From NCBI GenBank assembly GCA_022822305.1, contig JAJEBY010000004.1:1-36119 (forward strand): a DNA stretch of 36,119 bases. Direction: 5' to 3'. Shown in pieces: positions 1 through 8,235 of the stretch (its first letter is position 1; each line of letters begins with the position of its first letter). The position numbers and the translations under genes are program-made. This stretch comes from Anaerolineae bacterium (GTDB taxonomy: Bacteria; Chloroflexota; Anaerolineae; Aggregatilineales; Phototrophicaceae). A model generated the notes under the pieces. The model ran no database searches. It was not told the DNA's origin and saw only the letters and a program-made list of their open reading frames with translations.

Positions 1-203
1 CCCATGCCGCTGTGAAAGGCGAACTGAGTGCTGAAGTCACCCGCGGCCGGCAGCGGCGCTAACGCCCGCAACACATCGTTGACCTGCCGAAACCTGGATT
101 CATGCGGCGCGCCGGGAATGCCGGAGCAACTGTCGCCATACCTCACGAATTCGTGACCGCCCCGCTCCGCATGCATCACCGGAATCTGACCGCGTTCCAG
201 CAT
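1..203 (-). CDS. Unidentified protein, N-terminal 67 residues only
   Basis: The reading frame opens at an ATG (complement of 201-203) and stays open to the left edge of the window, so the C-terminal part is missing. The start is chosen because GGAG lies 7 nt upstream of the ATG; an in-frame stop lies further upstream. The visible sequence starts MLERGQIPVMHAERGGHEFV and includes a Gly/Ser/Pro stretch (GDSCSGIPGAPHE). It has no signal peptide and no motif I can assign. It is divergent from the ABC exporter genes, about 200 bp apart. I do not recognise the family. Confidence 0.6.
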   Translation of the reverse strand, partial: MLERGQIPVMHAERGGHEFVRYGDSCSGIPGAPHESRFRQVNDVLRALAPLPAAGDFSTQFAFHSGM

Positions 204-346
204 TAAGCCGCTCCAAAAATGCTCATGAGCCCGCCCCTTTCAAGACGGCGTGGCCACAGTATAGCGCAGCCAAGCGCATTGGCGAGGTCGCGCGCAGGCA
301 GTGGCGCCGCGTCAACGTCGCCCTTACGCCGCCAATGCTACTGGTG

Positions 347-352
347 TAGAAT
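347..352 (+). promoter_or_regulatory. Candidate -10 box (TAGAAT) for the ABC exporter operon
   Basis: TAGAAT lies about 50 nt before the TTG start of the first exporter gene. The same layout, a TATAAT-like hexamer 10-50 nt before a start codon, recurs at several genes in this window. No convincing -35 box is visible. Confidence 0.35.
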
Positions 353-400
353 GCGCGATTCGTCACCTTCACGTCACAAGAGCACGCATCGGAGCGCGCG

Positions 401-2209
401 TTGAAACACAAAAGCGAGTTCTCAATCGAAGGGTTGCGAGAATACAACCGCAGCAGCGCAGCGCGCTGGATCATTTCGCATTGCTGGGAGCACAAATTCT
501 ATTTCCTCTTCGGGCTGCTGGCTTTCCTTTCCGGTTACCTGGCTTTTTCCACCGCGCGCGTGCTGTTTGGCGAAGGCGCGGCGCTTATTATTGAAGGCGG
601 CGATGCATCCGCCGTCGTCGCCGTTAGTTTGGCCGTGTTGTTTTTCTCGACCTGGGACGGCGTTGGTTCACTGCTGGGCAACCTGGCCATGAATGTGCTG
701 GCGACGCGAGTCGAGCGCGATTCGCGCCACGAGCTCTACGTCAGCCTGCTGGGCAAAAGCCAGACCTTTCATGATCAGCAGCGCGTTGGCGATGTCATGG
801 CGCGCGCTACCGATGATGTGCGTCAACTTAATTTTGTCATCCACCCGGGCATCATGTTCATGTTCGATATGGTGATGGGTTTCGCCGTGCCCATAACCTA
901 CATCGCTTTTATCAACCTGGAATTGCTGCTGGTGCCGCTGCTCTTCGTTGCCAGCTATGTGATCGTGGTGCGCCGTTATATGCGCCGCCTGGAACCGGTG
1001 ATGATGCAGCAGCGCATGCAATACGGCACGCTGAGCACGCGTCTGGAAGAGACTATCAGCGGCATCGAAATCGTCAAGGTGGCGGCGCAGGAAATGGAAG
1101 AGCGCAAGAAGTTCCGCCGCAACGCCGGCAAGTTTCGCGATTTCTTCGTTCGTCAGGGTCAAATCGAGGCCGCCTATCTGCCCTTGCTGATGTTCGGCAT
1201 CGCCTTCGGCTTGATGTTCCTGCACAGTATGAATATGTACAGCCGCGGCATCCTCAGCATCGCTGAAATCATTGCCGTCACCGGATTGATGGGCGTGCTG
1301 CGCTTCCCGGTCTTCATCTCGCTCTTCTCGATCAGCATGATTCAGCTGGGCGTCGCCGGCGCTCGCCGCATCCTCGAATTGATCGATCAGCGGTCCGATA
1401 TTGACGAGAACCTGACTGGTCACAGCGCAAGCGTCCAGGGCGCCATTGAATTCGACAACGTGACCTTCAAGTTCCACGGCAAGACGGTGCTGGAAGATAT
1501 CTGCTTCCGCGTCGAACCCGGCCAGACCGTCGCCATCGTCGGGCAGACCGGTTCGGGGAAATCGACGCTGACGCAGTTGGTCAGCCGCACCTATGATGTC
1601 GATGAGGGACGCGTGCTGATCGATGGCGTGGACGTCCGCGATTGGAATCTCGATCGCCTGCGCTCACAGATGGGCAAGATCGAGCAAGATGTCTTTCTGT
1701 TTTCGCGCTCGGTGGCGGAAAATATCGCCTTTGGCGTGGAGAACGCTTCGCGGGAAGACATCGAAATCGCCGCCAAAGAAGCGCAAGCGCACGACTTCAT
1801 TCTGTCGTTCAATGACGGCTATGAGAGCGAGATCGGCGAACGCGGCGTGACGCTCTCCGGCGGGCAGCGTCAGCGGCTGGCATTGGCGCGCGCTTTCCTG
1901 CGTCAGCCACGCATCCTGATCCTCGATGATTCGACCAGCGCCATCGACAGCGCCACCGAGGATGAGATCCAAAAAGCCATGCGCCGCGCCCAGCAAGGCC
2001 GCACCACCATACTCATCACGCACCGGCTCTCGCAGATTCGCTGGGCGGATCGCATCATCGTACTGGAGAACGGTCGCGCCATCGCCAATGGATCACACGA
2101 TGAATTGCTGCGCAGCTCCGAGCATTATCGACGCATATTCGCGCGTTACGGCACGACGGAATCGAGCGTAGGTCAGCTGAGCGGGCAGGAGGCGTCATGG
2201 GCTTCTTAA
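401..2209 (+). CDS. ABC exporter half-transporter, subunit 1 (degenerate ATP site)
   Basis: A 602-residue membrane-embedded ABC exporter half, with an N-terminal six-helix domain (about residues 25-310) followed by a nucleotide-binding domain. Visible motifs are Walker A GQTGSGKST (381-389), signature LSGGQ (485-489), Walker B ending at D509, and an H-loop in ITHRLS. The residue after the Walker B Asp is Asp (D510), not the catalytic Glu, which is the hallmark of the degenerate half in heterodimeric exporters such as BmrC/BmrD and TM287/288. The start is TTG, preceded by GGAG with a 6-nt spacer. The next gene begins 13 bp before this one ends, so the two are surely co-translated and form a heterodimer. 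The substrate (drug, lipid or peptide) cannot be read from the sequence. Confidence 0.93.
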   Translation: MKHKSEFSIEGLREYNRSSAARWIISHCWEHKFYFLFGLLAFLSGYLAFSTARVLFGEGAALIIEGGDASAVVAVSLAVLFFSTWDGVGSLLGNLAMNVLATRVERDSRHELYVSLLGKSQTFHDQQRVGDVMARATDDVRQLNFVIHPGIMFMFDMVMGFAVPITYIAFINLELLLVPLLFVASYVIVVRRYMRRLEPVMMQQRMQYGTLSTRLEETISGIEIVKVAAQEMEERKKFRRNAGKFRDFFVRQGQIEAAYLPLLMFGIAFGLMFLHSMNMYSRGILSIAEIIAVTGLMGVLRFPVFISLFSISMIQLGVAGARRILELIDQRSDIDENLTGHSASVQGAIEFDNVTFKFHGKTVLEDICFRVEPGQTVAIVGQTGSGKSTLTQLVSRTYDVDEGRVLIDGVDVRDWNLDRLRSQMGKIEQDVFLFSRSVAENIAFGVENASREDIEIAAKEAQAHDFILSFNDGYESEIGERGVTLSGGQRQRLALARAFLRQPRILILDDSTSAIDSATEDEIQKAMRRAQQGRTTILITHRLSQIRWADRIIVLENGRAIANGSHDELLRSSEHYRRIFARYGTTESSVGQLSGQEASWAS

Positions 2210-4002
2210 TGGACGGCCTGGATGCGGAAGATTACGACCGCCAATATAGCGATTGGGAACTGGTCAAGCGCATTCTCGGTTATTTCAAACCTCATCTCTG
2301 GAAGATGGTTGTGGTCGGCCTGGTCGTCTTCCTCAGCTCGCTGATGGAACTGTCACTGCCGATTGTCGTCTCAATGGCGCTGGATCAGCTGCAATTCACG
2401 CCGGAGACATTTGATCCCGTCGGCGTTGCGGTGATCCTCACGGCCGCCGCCAGCATGAGCTGGGTGGCGAATATGGTGCGGCAGTGGCTTTCGGCGGAAG
2501 CGGTCGGCGATGTCACGCTTGATCTGCGCGAGGATGCCTTCAGCGCCGTCACCGAGCGCGATATGTCCTTCTACGATCAATATCCGACCGGCAAGATTGT
2601 CAGCCGCACGCTATCCGATACGCAAGCCTTTTCCGAGACGGTGCGCCTCAGCATCAACCTGATGAGCCAATTGCTGCTGGTGGTGCTGCTGATCATCTAC
2701 CTGTTCACGGTCAATGTGAATATGACCCTGATTCTGATCGCGATCATTCCCTTCATCGTGTACACGGCGTTGAAGTTCCGCATTATCGCCCGCCGCACGG
2801 TCACCAACTCGCGCCGGCAGCTGGCGACGGTCAACGCCCATATTCAAGAATCGATCAGCGGCATCGGTGTGGCCAAGGCATTCCGCCGCGAGCAGATGAT
2901 TTATGACGAATTCAAGTCGGTCAACGAGAAATCCTACCAAGTCGAGAAGATCAACGGCTTCGTTTTCAGCAGCATCTTTCCCATTCTCATCACCATCGCC
3001 GGCGTCGGCGTGGCGGCGGTGGTCTGGTTCGGCATTAACCTGGCGCAAGCCGGCGTATTGACCGCGGGCGTCTGGTTTCTCTTCATCCAGGGCATGGGCA
3101 GGATCTGGTTCCCGCTGACCAGCATCGCGTCTTTCTGGAGTCAGTTCCAGCTGGGATTGGCGGCGGGCGAGCGCGTCTTCGCCCTGCTCGATGCTGAAGC
3201 CCTGGTCAAGCAGAAGGCCGATGTACAAGTCAGCCATATCGATGGCGGGATAGAATTCGTCGATATGGATTTCCATTACAACGAAGGCGAGCAGGTGTTG
3301 CGGCGCTTCAACCTGGAGATTCGCCCGGGCGAGACGCTGGCGCTGGTTGGGCATACCGGCTCCGGCAAATCGAGCATCGCCAAGTTGATCAACCGCTTCT
3401 ACGAATATCAAAGCGGCGAGCTGCTGGTCGATGGGCGCGATATCCGCATCTTCAACCTGCCCAGCTACCGCTCCCAGCTCGGCGTGGTCACCCAAACGCC
3501 ATTCCTCTTCGATGGCACGGTGACAGAGAATATCCGCTATGGCAAGCCGGAAGCGACCGATGAAGAAGTCATCGATATCGCCTACAAAGTCGGGCGCGGC
3601 GATTGGCTGGTCAGCCTGCAAGACGGTTTGGATACGCAGGTGGGCGAACGCGGCGGCAACCTGTCGATGGGCCAGCGCCAACTGGTGGCGATCGCCCGCG
3701 TGCTGCTGCAGGATCCGGCGATTTTCATCCTCGATGAAGCCACGGCCAGCGTCGATCCGCTGACCGAGACGCTGATCCAGGAAGGTCTGGATGTGCTTTT
3801 GGGCAATCGCACCTCCATCGTCATCGCTCATCGTCTCTCCACCATTCGCCACGCCGACCGCATCATCGTGCTCGATCAAGGCGAGATCATCGAATCCGGC
3901 ACACACGATCAGCTGATGAGCAGCGGCGGGCATTATGCCACGCTCTACGACAGTTACTTCCGTCATCAGAGCCTGGAGTACATGGAGCGCATGGCGGGCT
4001 AA
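2197..4002 (+). CDS. ABC exporter half-transporter, subunit 2 (catalytic ATP site)
   Basis: A 601-residue partner of the preceding gene, again a six-helix exporter domain followed by an ATPase domain. Walker A is GHTGSGKSS (385-393), Walker B ends D513-E514 with the catalytic Glu intact, and the H-loop reads IAHRLS. Its signature is LSMGQ (489-493) instead of LSGGQ. In a head-to-tail dimer this altered signature faces the Walker A/B of subunit 1, where the catalytic Glu is also lost. One composite site is therefore degenerate and the other (subunit 2 Walker motifs plus subunit 1 LSGGQ) is intact. GGAGG lies 4 nt before the ATG, inside the end of the upstream gene. Confidence 0.93.
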   Translation: MGFLMDGLDAEDYDRQYSDWELVKRILGYFKPHLWKMVVVGLVVFLSSLMELSLPIVVSMALDQLQFTPETFDPVGVAVILTAAASMSWVANMVRQWLSAEAVGDVTLDLREDAFSAVTERDMSFYDQYPTGKIVSRTLSDTQAFSETVRLSINLMSQLLLVVLLIIYLFTVNVNMTLILIAIIPFIVYTALKFRIIARRTVTNSRRQLATVNAHIQESISGIGVAKAFRREQMIYDEFKSVNEKSYQVEKINGFVFSSIFPILITIAGVGVAAVVWFGINLAQAGVLTAGVWFLFIQGMGRIWFPLTSIASFWSQFQLGLAAGERVFALLDAEALVKQKADVQVSHIDGGIEFVDMDFHYNEGEQVLRRFNLEIRPGETLALVGHTGSGKSSIAKLINRFYEYQSGELLVDGRDIRIFNLPSYRSQLGVVTQTPFLFDGTVTENIRYGKPEATDEEVIDIAYKVGRGDWLVSLQDGLDTQVGERGGNLSMGQRQLVAIARVLLQDPAIFILDEATASVDPLTETLIQEGLDVLLGNRTSIVIAHRLSTIRHADRIIVLDQGEIIESGTHDQLMSSGGHYATLYDSYFRHQSLEYMERMAG

Positions 4003-4070
4003 GGATGATTGCAATTGACACAGCCAGAGTCTATACTCAGACCTAAAGATTAGCATTGGAGCGGAAGCCA

Positions 4071-4370
4071 ATGTCAGAGATTCCAGTGTCTGGCATCACG
4101 CGGACTGAGGGTGTGTGTGGCGGACGGCCCTGCATTGCGGGCACTCGCATCCGCGTTACCGACATCGTAACGGCTGTTCAACTCCAATACACTCGCAGTG
4201 AAATAGCGAAAGATTTTGAGATCAACCACGAACGGGTTGACGCTGCGCTTAGCTATTACGAGCATAACAAAGCGGCAATTGACGCCGACATTAGACGCCA
4301 AGACGAAACGTTCGAAAGATTGTCGAAAACTGGATATGGCAGACCTCAGCGTACGCTTTTGCCTCGATGA
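4071..4370 (+). CDS. DUF433 antitoxin (VapB45-like)
   Basis: A 99-residue DUF433-family protein (COG2442), recognised by the core CGGRPCIAGTRIRV (residues 17-30) followed by a small helical DNA-binding-like region. Members are usually the antitoxin partner of DUF5615 PIN-like toxins and are expected to bind their own promoter. The ATG at 4071 is chosen because the family core starts about 15 residues later and purine-rich GGAG/GGAAG lies just upstream; a TTG at 4056 would overlap that signal. The gene overlaps the toxin gene by 35 bp, the usual arrangement for such a pair. By eye the G+C is lower than in the flanking genes, consistent with recent transfer (not computed). Confidence 0.85.
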   Translation: MSEIPVSGITRTEGVCGGRPCIAGTRIRVTDIVTAVQLQYTRSEIAKDFEINHERVDAALSYYEHNKAAIDADIRRQDETFERLSKTGYGRPQRTLLPR

Positions 4371-4686
4371 GTTGATGCCCGTAGCTATCGCCGAACAACT
4401 GAACCATAGGGGAATCGACGCGATCACAGTTAAGGACTTGGAATTACAAGGAAAATCTGACGGATTTCATCTTCAGCTGGCGAACGAAATGCAGCGCGTC
4501 TTATGTACAATGGATGATGACTACATCCAGTTGTTCATCGACGGCAGACAACATTGGGGTATCGTCTTCGCGTCCCGTAAAGATCGCAGGAATATCGGAA
4601 CACGGGTGAGATTCCTCGAATGGGCGCACAACACATATACGGCTGACGAGATGAGAAATCATATTGAATATCTCAGAGTCATCTGA
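4336..4686 (+). CDS. DUF5615 PIN-like toxin (VapC45-like)
   Basis: A 116-residue DUF5615-family protein (COG4634), a PIN-like domain expected to be a metal-dependent RNase toxin. Acidic residues typical of the fold are visible: D11-E12 in CLDELMP, the SDGFHLQLA segment (41-49), and D60-D62 in MDDDY. The ATG at 4336 gives the normal N-terminus (MADLSVRFCLDE) and lies inside the end of the DUF433 gene; a longer frame from 4216 would only add antitoxin-overlapping residues. Toxicity and target are inferred from the family. Confidence 0.83.
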   Translation: MADLSVRFCLDELMPVAIAEQLNHRGIDAITVKDLELQGKSDGFHLQLANEMQRVLCTMDDDYIQLFIDGRQHWGIVFASRKDRRNIGTRVRFLEWAHNTYTADEMRNHIEYLRVI

Positions 4687-4746
4687 ATCAAGTCATTGCG
4701 AAACAGTTGTAGAGAGTTTGCCGAACAAAACGCGCGAGGACAGCCC

Positions 4747-5493
4747 ATGCCACTGCTGACCCTAACCGACGCCAACTTCAAATCAGCAACCGCCGATGCC
4801 GCGGCGCTGATCCTGATCACGACCGGCAGCGACAAGCTGCGCGGGGACTTCAAGACGGCGTTCTCGAAAGCCGCGGACGAGGAAAAGGGCATCGTCTTCG
4901 CCCAAGTCGATCCGGAGCGCAACCGGGCGCTGGCTGGGCGTTTCGACTATCAGAACAAGTCGCTGCTGATCGGCAGTTATCGTGGCGAAGTTACCTTGCG
5001 GCGTTCGCGCCCCTGGGCCAGTGATCTGCCCGATTTCATCCGTCAGCTGCAGGACGCCCTGGCCGCCGACGCGCCACCGGAAGCAGCGGATGAGGCCGTC
5101 GACGAAGAGCCCGAGCCGGCAGTTCTGGATAAGCCGGTGGATGCGACCGACGCCACGTTCGAAACAGAGATCATCCTCGCCTCGCACGAGATGCCGGTGC
5201 TGGTCGATTTCTGGGCGGAATGGTGTGGACCATGCCGCATGGTGGCGCCGATTTTGGAAAAGCTTGCGGCAGAATTCGCCGGTCAGATCCGCGTGGCCAA
5301 GGTCGATACCGACGCCAACCCCGGGTTGAGTCAAGCCTTCCAGATCCGCAGCATCCCCACTATTGCCGTCTTCAAAGCGGGCAAGCTGATCTTCATGCAG
5401 CCGGGCGCGCTGCCGGAGCCGTCTTTCCGCCAGTTGATTCAGCAGGCGATTGAGGTGGAAGTCCCGGCGGACGAGGCGGCGGCTCAAGCCTGA
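4747..5493 (+). CDS. Tandem thioredoxin-fold protein with one active CGPC site
   Basis: A 248-residue cytoplasmic protein (no signal peptide) with two thioredoxin-like halves. The C-terminal half (about 135-245) is a standard thioredoxin with WCGPC at 159-163 and the cis-Pro segment IRSIPTIAVF. The N-terminal half (about 1-112) has the same order of elements (strand LILITT, helix, FAQVDPE strand, LLIGSYRGE) but no CxxC, so it is probably redox-inactive. An acidic Ala/Pro/Glu-rich linker (about 113-135) joins them. The ATG at 4747 has GAGGA 6 nt upstream. The active half should reduce disulfides in client proteins; the inactive half may bind partners. The integrase gene converges on it with a 24-bp gap. 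Confidence 0.88.
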   Translation: MPLLTLTDANFKSATADAAALILITTGSDKLRGDFKTAFSKAADEEKGIVFAQVDPERNRALAGRFDYQNKSLLIGSYRGEVTLRRSRPWASDLPDFIRQLQDALAADAPPEAADEAVDEEPEPAVLDKPVDATDATFETEIILASHEMPVLVDFWAEWCGPCRMVAPILEKLAAEFAGQIRVAKVDTDANPGLSQAFQIRSIPTIAVFKAGKLIFMQPGALPEPSFRQLIQQAIEVEVPADEAAAQA

Positions 5494-5517
5494 GCGCGGC
5501 CGTTCTCCCAGCGTACG

Positions 5518-6609
5518 TCAGCCAAGCTCGCTCCCAACTAACTGGCCTAGAGTCCGCTGATCATGCGGCGGGCTGAACATATTGGGCGGATGGCGATCGC
5601 GCCCGTCCAGTTCACCGATGTAGGTTTGCGTCGTACCCAGGCTGGTATGCCCCAGGTTTTGCCGGATCCGCTCCAAATCCATGCCGAAGTCGTAGGCGTT
5701 GCGCGCGTAGGTGCGGCGCAAATCATGCGGCTTCACCGAGCGCAGCGCGCCGTCAATGCTTATAGCATAACAGTTCAGGATATCATTCACCGTCCAAACG
5801 CCGATGCCGCGCGGGCGCACGGTCTTGCCTCCGCGCCGGATTCCACGGAAGACGGGGCCGGCTTTGATTTCCGCCGCTCCCAGCCAGGCGTCAACATACA
5901 TCAGGCACCAATCGAGCGGACCGTAAGGGATGAGCCGCTGCTTGCCCCCTTTGCCCTCACGCACTCGCAGGGACAATTCGCCCCCCAAGCGCTGCCGAAG
6001 ATCATCAACTTGCAGCGCCGCCGCCTCGGCCGCGCGAATGCCCGTGCAGACTATCAACGCAATCAGCGCCGTATCGCGCAGGCCGCGCAAGTTCGCGATG
6101 CCCGGCGCTTGAATCAAAGCGCTGACCTGATACGGTTTCAGGCGCAGGTGCTCGCTATCGGCGATGTCTTGCTTGGCGATCAGCTTGACCGGCGCCGTGG
6201 CCGGATGCACGTCCTTTTGCAGACGTACTAAAAACATGTCTGCCAAGTCTCTGGCTTGCGTGCCGTCATCATCAGATGAAGCGAGGTCCCCCAAGTCAAT
6301 TAGATCGTCATGTACCTCGCTACTTCGAATGAGTTCACCGTAGCGAGCGCGAATAGTTGCCAAATGCGCCTGCACCGTCTGCGGCGACAGGGTGGCATCC
6401 CTAGCGTTCCCTTGCTTGTCCAGGCGAATTCTGTCATTCAGCAAATAATCTCGATAGGCAGGCAAATCGGGGTAATGCCACTCTCGGCCACTCTCTGACA
6501 GCCATTCTATAAAGAACTTGAGTCGCGACTTCTGATCCTTTGTTGGATCTGCCGGCATCAAGTTGTGAGAGATTTGCCGACGTCTATCTTCATCGGTCCG
6601 TTCTGACAT
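5518..6609 (-). CDS. Tyrosine recombinase / integrase
   Basis: A 363-residue site-specific recombinase. The N-terminal half (about 20-110) is a SAM-like core-binding domain; the C-terminal half carries a complete catalytic set: R192 (TGIRAAE), K220 or K223 (EGKGGKQR), H295 and R298 (HDLRRTY), H321 (GHTSLGTTQTY) and nucleophile Y330. It should cut and rejoin DNA through a 3'-phosphotyrosine. It is longer than typical XerC/XerD (about 300 residues), with an Asp-rich linker around 100-125. The start could be the ATG at 6609 or a TTG two codons earlier (6615); neither has a strong ribosome site. No other phage, plasmid or transposon genes and no tRNA lie nearby, so it may be a remnant of a mobile element or a domesticated enzyme. 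Confidence 0.88.
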   Translation of the reverse strand: MSERTDEDRRRQISHNLMPADPTKDQKSRLKFFIEWLSESGREWHYPDLPAYRDYLLNDRIRLDKQGNARDATLSPQTVQAHLATIRARYGELIRSSEVHDDLIDLGDLASSDDDGTQARDLADMFLVRLQKDVHPATAPVKLIAKQDIADSEHLRLKPYQVSALIQAPGIANLRGLRDTALIALIVCTGIRAAEAAALQVDDLRQRLGGELSLRVREGKGGKQRLIPYGPLDWCLMYVDAWLGAAEIKAGPVFRGIRRGGKTVRPRGIGVWTVNDILNCYAISIDGALRSVKPHDLRRTYARNAYDFGMDLERIRQNLGHTSLGTTQTYIGELDGRDRHPPNMFSPPHDQRTLGQLVGSELG

Positions 6610-6680
6610 GTTCAACCCGCGCTATTGCGATCACTCATCGTCCATTTTATAGCACATGCCAATGCCACGATAGCGACCGA

Positions 6681-6696
6681 GCGATTACGCAATCGC
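6681..6696. repeat. Short perfect inverted repeat between divergent genes
   Basis: GCGATT and AATCGC flank ACGC. It lies between the divergent starts of the recombinase and the metallopeptidase, so it could be an operator for either. It occurs once, and a 6-bp arm can arise by chance. Confidence 0.3.
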
Positions 6697-6748
6697 GCGT
6701 CAATACGTTACCATTGGGACTGACGTCCATGTTCAATTGGAAAGCCGG

Positions 6749-7999
6749 ATGCGCCAGCTCAGTCTCATTGCCTTTGTTCTGCTGCTGCTGACGCCGCCCC
6801 TTGGCGCGCAGGATCAGTTTCTGCCGGCCATGCACGCGCAGCTTGACGCCATCGAGCGCCAGGTGAGTCAATTGCGCCAGCTGGAGGGGCTGGCCAATGC
6901 GCCCATGCGTTTCCCCTCGCCTGCCGATCTCGAAACGTACTTGCGCCGCCGCTTCGCCAGGGATTTTCCGCCGCAGAAGCTGGCCACGGATCTGGTGTTC
7001 TACCGCGCCCTCGAGCTGGCGCCCGCCGGCATTGATTTGGAGCGATTGTACTTCGCCTTCATTCGCGACTGGATCGGCGGCTACTACGATATCGAGCGCG
7101 ATATCATGAATATCGTGGCCTATGATGGCGTCCTGCGTCACGAGCTGCTCCCTATCCCCTATCAGGTTACCTACGCGCATGAATACGTACACGCGCTGCA
7201 GGATCAGCACTTTGATCTGCGGCGCATCATCGACCGGGCCGAAGCCTCCGATAATCGCGATCTACGGCTGGCGGTGCAGGCGCTGATCGAAGGCGACGCC
7301 AACTATGTCATGGGCAAGTTTTTCCACGGGCTGCTGGAGCGCGATTCCGGACAAGTCGAGCGGGCATACGCGGCGCTGCCCGCTACCAATTTCGACCCCG
7401 CCATGCCGGGCGTGATCATCGCCGCGACGCAGTTTCCCTATCGCCAGGGCCACTTTTTCGTCTCGGAGCTGGTGAGAGCGCTGGGCTGGGACGGCGTCGA
7501 CCGAGCGCTGCGCGAGCGGCCTCCGCAAACAACCGAGCAAATCTATCACCCGGAACGCTATCTGGCGGGCGAAGGCGCGATTCCCGTCGAGATGCCGGAT
7601 TTGACCGCGATCGTCGGGGGCGGCTGGCGCCTGCGCTACGATGGGCCGGTCGGTGAATTTTATCTGCGACAGCATCTGAATGCCGTGCTGGACGAAGGGC
7701 GCGTCGACATGATGGCGAGCGGCTGGGGCGGCGACCGCATGCGGATTTACAGCAACGACGCCGACGATCATTTGACCTGGGTGATCGCGCAGGTTTGGGA
7801 CACGGCCGAAGATGCCAGCGAATTTTACAATCACTATCGCTACGCGCTGCGACTGCGCTTCCCGAGCCGCTCGGCCGATGGCGTCTGCTGGATCGGCGGC
7901 GCCGCCTATTGCATCAAACGGATCAGCGCGCGGGAAACGCGCATCAGCTCCGCCCCGCAAAGCGAAACCGCGCTGGCTCTGCTGTCCGCGGACGGCTGA
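6749..7999 (+). CDS. Secreted HEXXH zinc metallopeptidase
   Basis: A 416-residue exported protein. The N-terminus (MRQLSLIAFVLLLLTPPLGA) is a clear signal peptide with likely cleavage near residue 20. The zinc-protease motif HEYVH is at H144-E145-H148 in YAHEYVHALQDQHFDL, and E181 in IEGDANYVM is a good third metal ligand (gluzincin style, about 33 residues downstream). The rest is soluble. I do not recognise a named family; proteins like this are usually labelled hypothetical with a peptidase-like motif. The ATG at 6749 is chosen because GGAAAG lies 4 nt upstream and it starts the signal peptide directly. The gene stands alone, and its substrate is unknown. Confidence 0.75.
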   Translation: MRQLSLIAFVLLLLTPPLGAQDQFLPAMHAQLDAIERQVSQLRQLEGLANAPMRFPSPADLETYLRRRFARDFPPQKLATDLVFYRALELAPAGIDLERLYFAFIRDWIGGYYDIERDIMNIVAYDGVLRHELLPIPYQVTYAHEYVHALQDQHFDLRRIIDRAEASDNRDLRLAVQALIEGDANYVMGKFFHGLLERDSGQVERAYAALPATNFDPAMPGVIIAATQFPYRQGHFFVSELVRALGWDGVDRALRERPPQTTEQIYHPERYLAGEGAIPVEMPDLTAIVGGGWRLRYDGPVGEFYLRQHLNAVLDEGRVDMMASGWGGDRMRIYSNDADDHLTWVIAQVWDTAEDASEFYNHYRYALRLRFPSRSADGVCWIGGAAYCIKRISARETRISSAPQSETALALLSADG

Positions 8000-8209
8000 G
8001 CGCGGTCGGCATTCCCGATCCATTCCCCCAACCACGTAGTCTGCGCCGCTGTCGCTGCCGCACGATGGCGAAAACCCGCGCATCCCGCCCAAAATAGAAA
8101 TCTAAGCGCCAGCCGATACCGTGTCGTGAACATTATTGCGCCCCACGCAGGACAAAATCGGCTTGACTGCTGATGGAGCACAACCACACAGCTTCTCTCG
8201 CCCGAATCG

Positions 8210-8235
8210 CGGACACAAAAGTGGTTTTATGTCCG
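8210..8235. repeat. Hairpin with CGGACA/TGTCCG arms
   Basis: CGGACA-C-AAAA, loop GTGG, then TTTT-A-TGTCCG: ten pairs with one C/A mismatch. An A-run follows on the plus strand, so it is not a standard terminator in that direction. Two more CGGACA copies 11 bp apart lie at 8251 and 8262. It may be an operator cluster or an RNA structure. Confidence 0.45.

Noticed and set aside
4015..4037. TTGACA followed by TATACT before the DUF433 gene
   Set aside because: The spacing is only 11 nt, too short for a normal sigma-70 promoter, so I did not list it as one.
2611..4071. A 486-codon open frame on the minus strand under the ABC exporter gene
   Set aside because: It mirrors the plus-strand codon pattern, has low-complexity Ala/His/Gln/Asp composition typical of antisense frames in GC-rich DNA, and lies over an unambiguous ABC transporter gene.
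5494..6740. Attachment sites for the tyrosine recombinase
   Set aside because: I found no direct repeats or tRNA gene around it by eye; the 6-bp inverted repeat at 6681-6696 is too short to call a core site.
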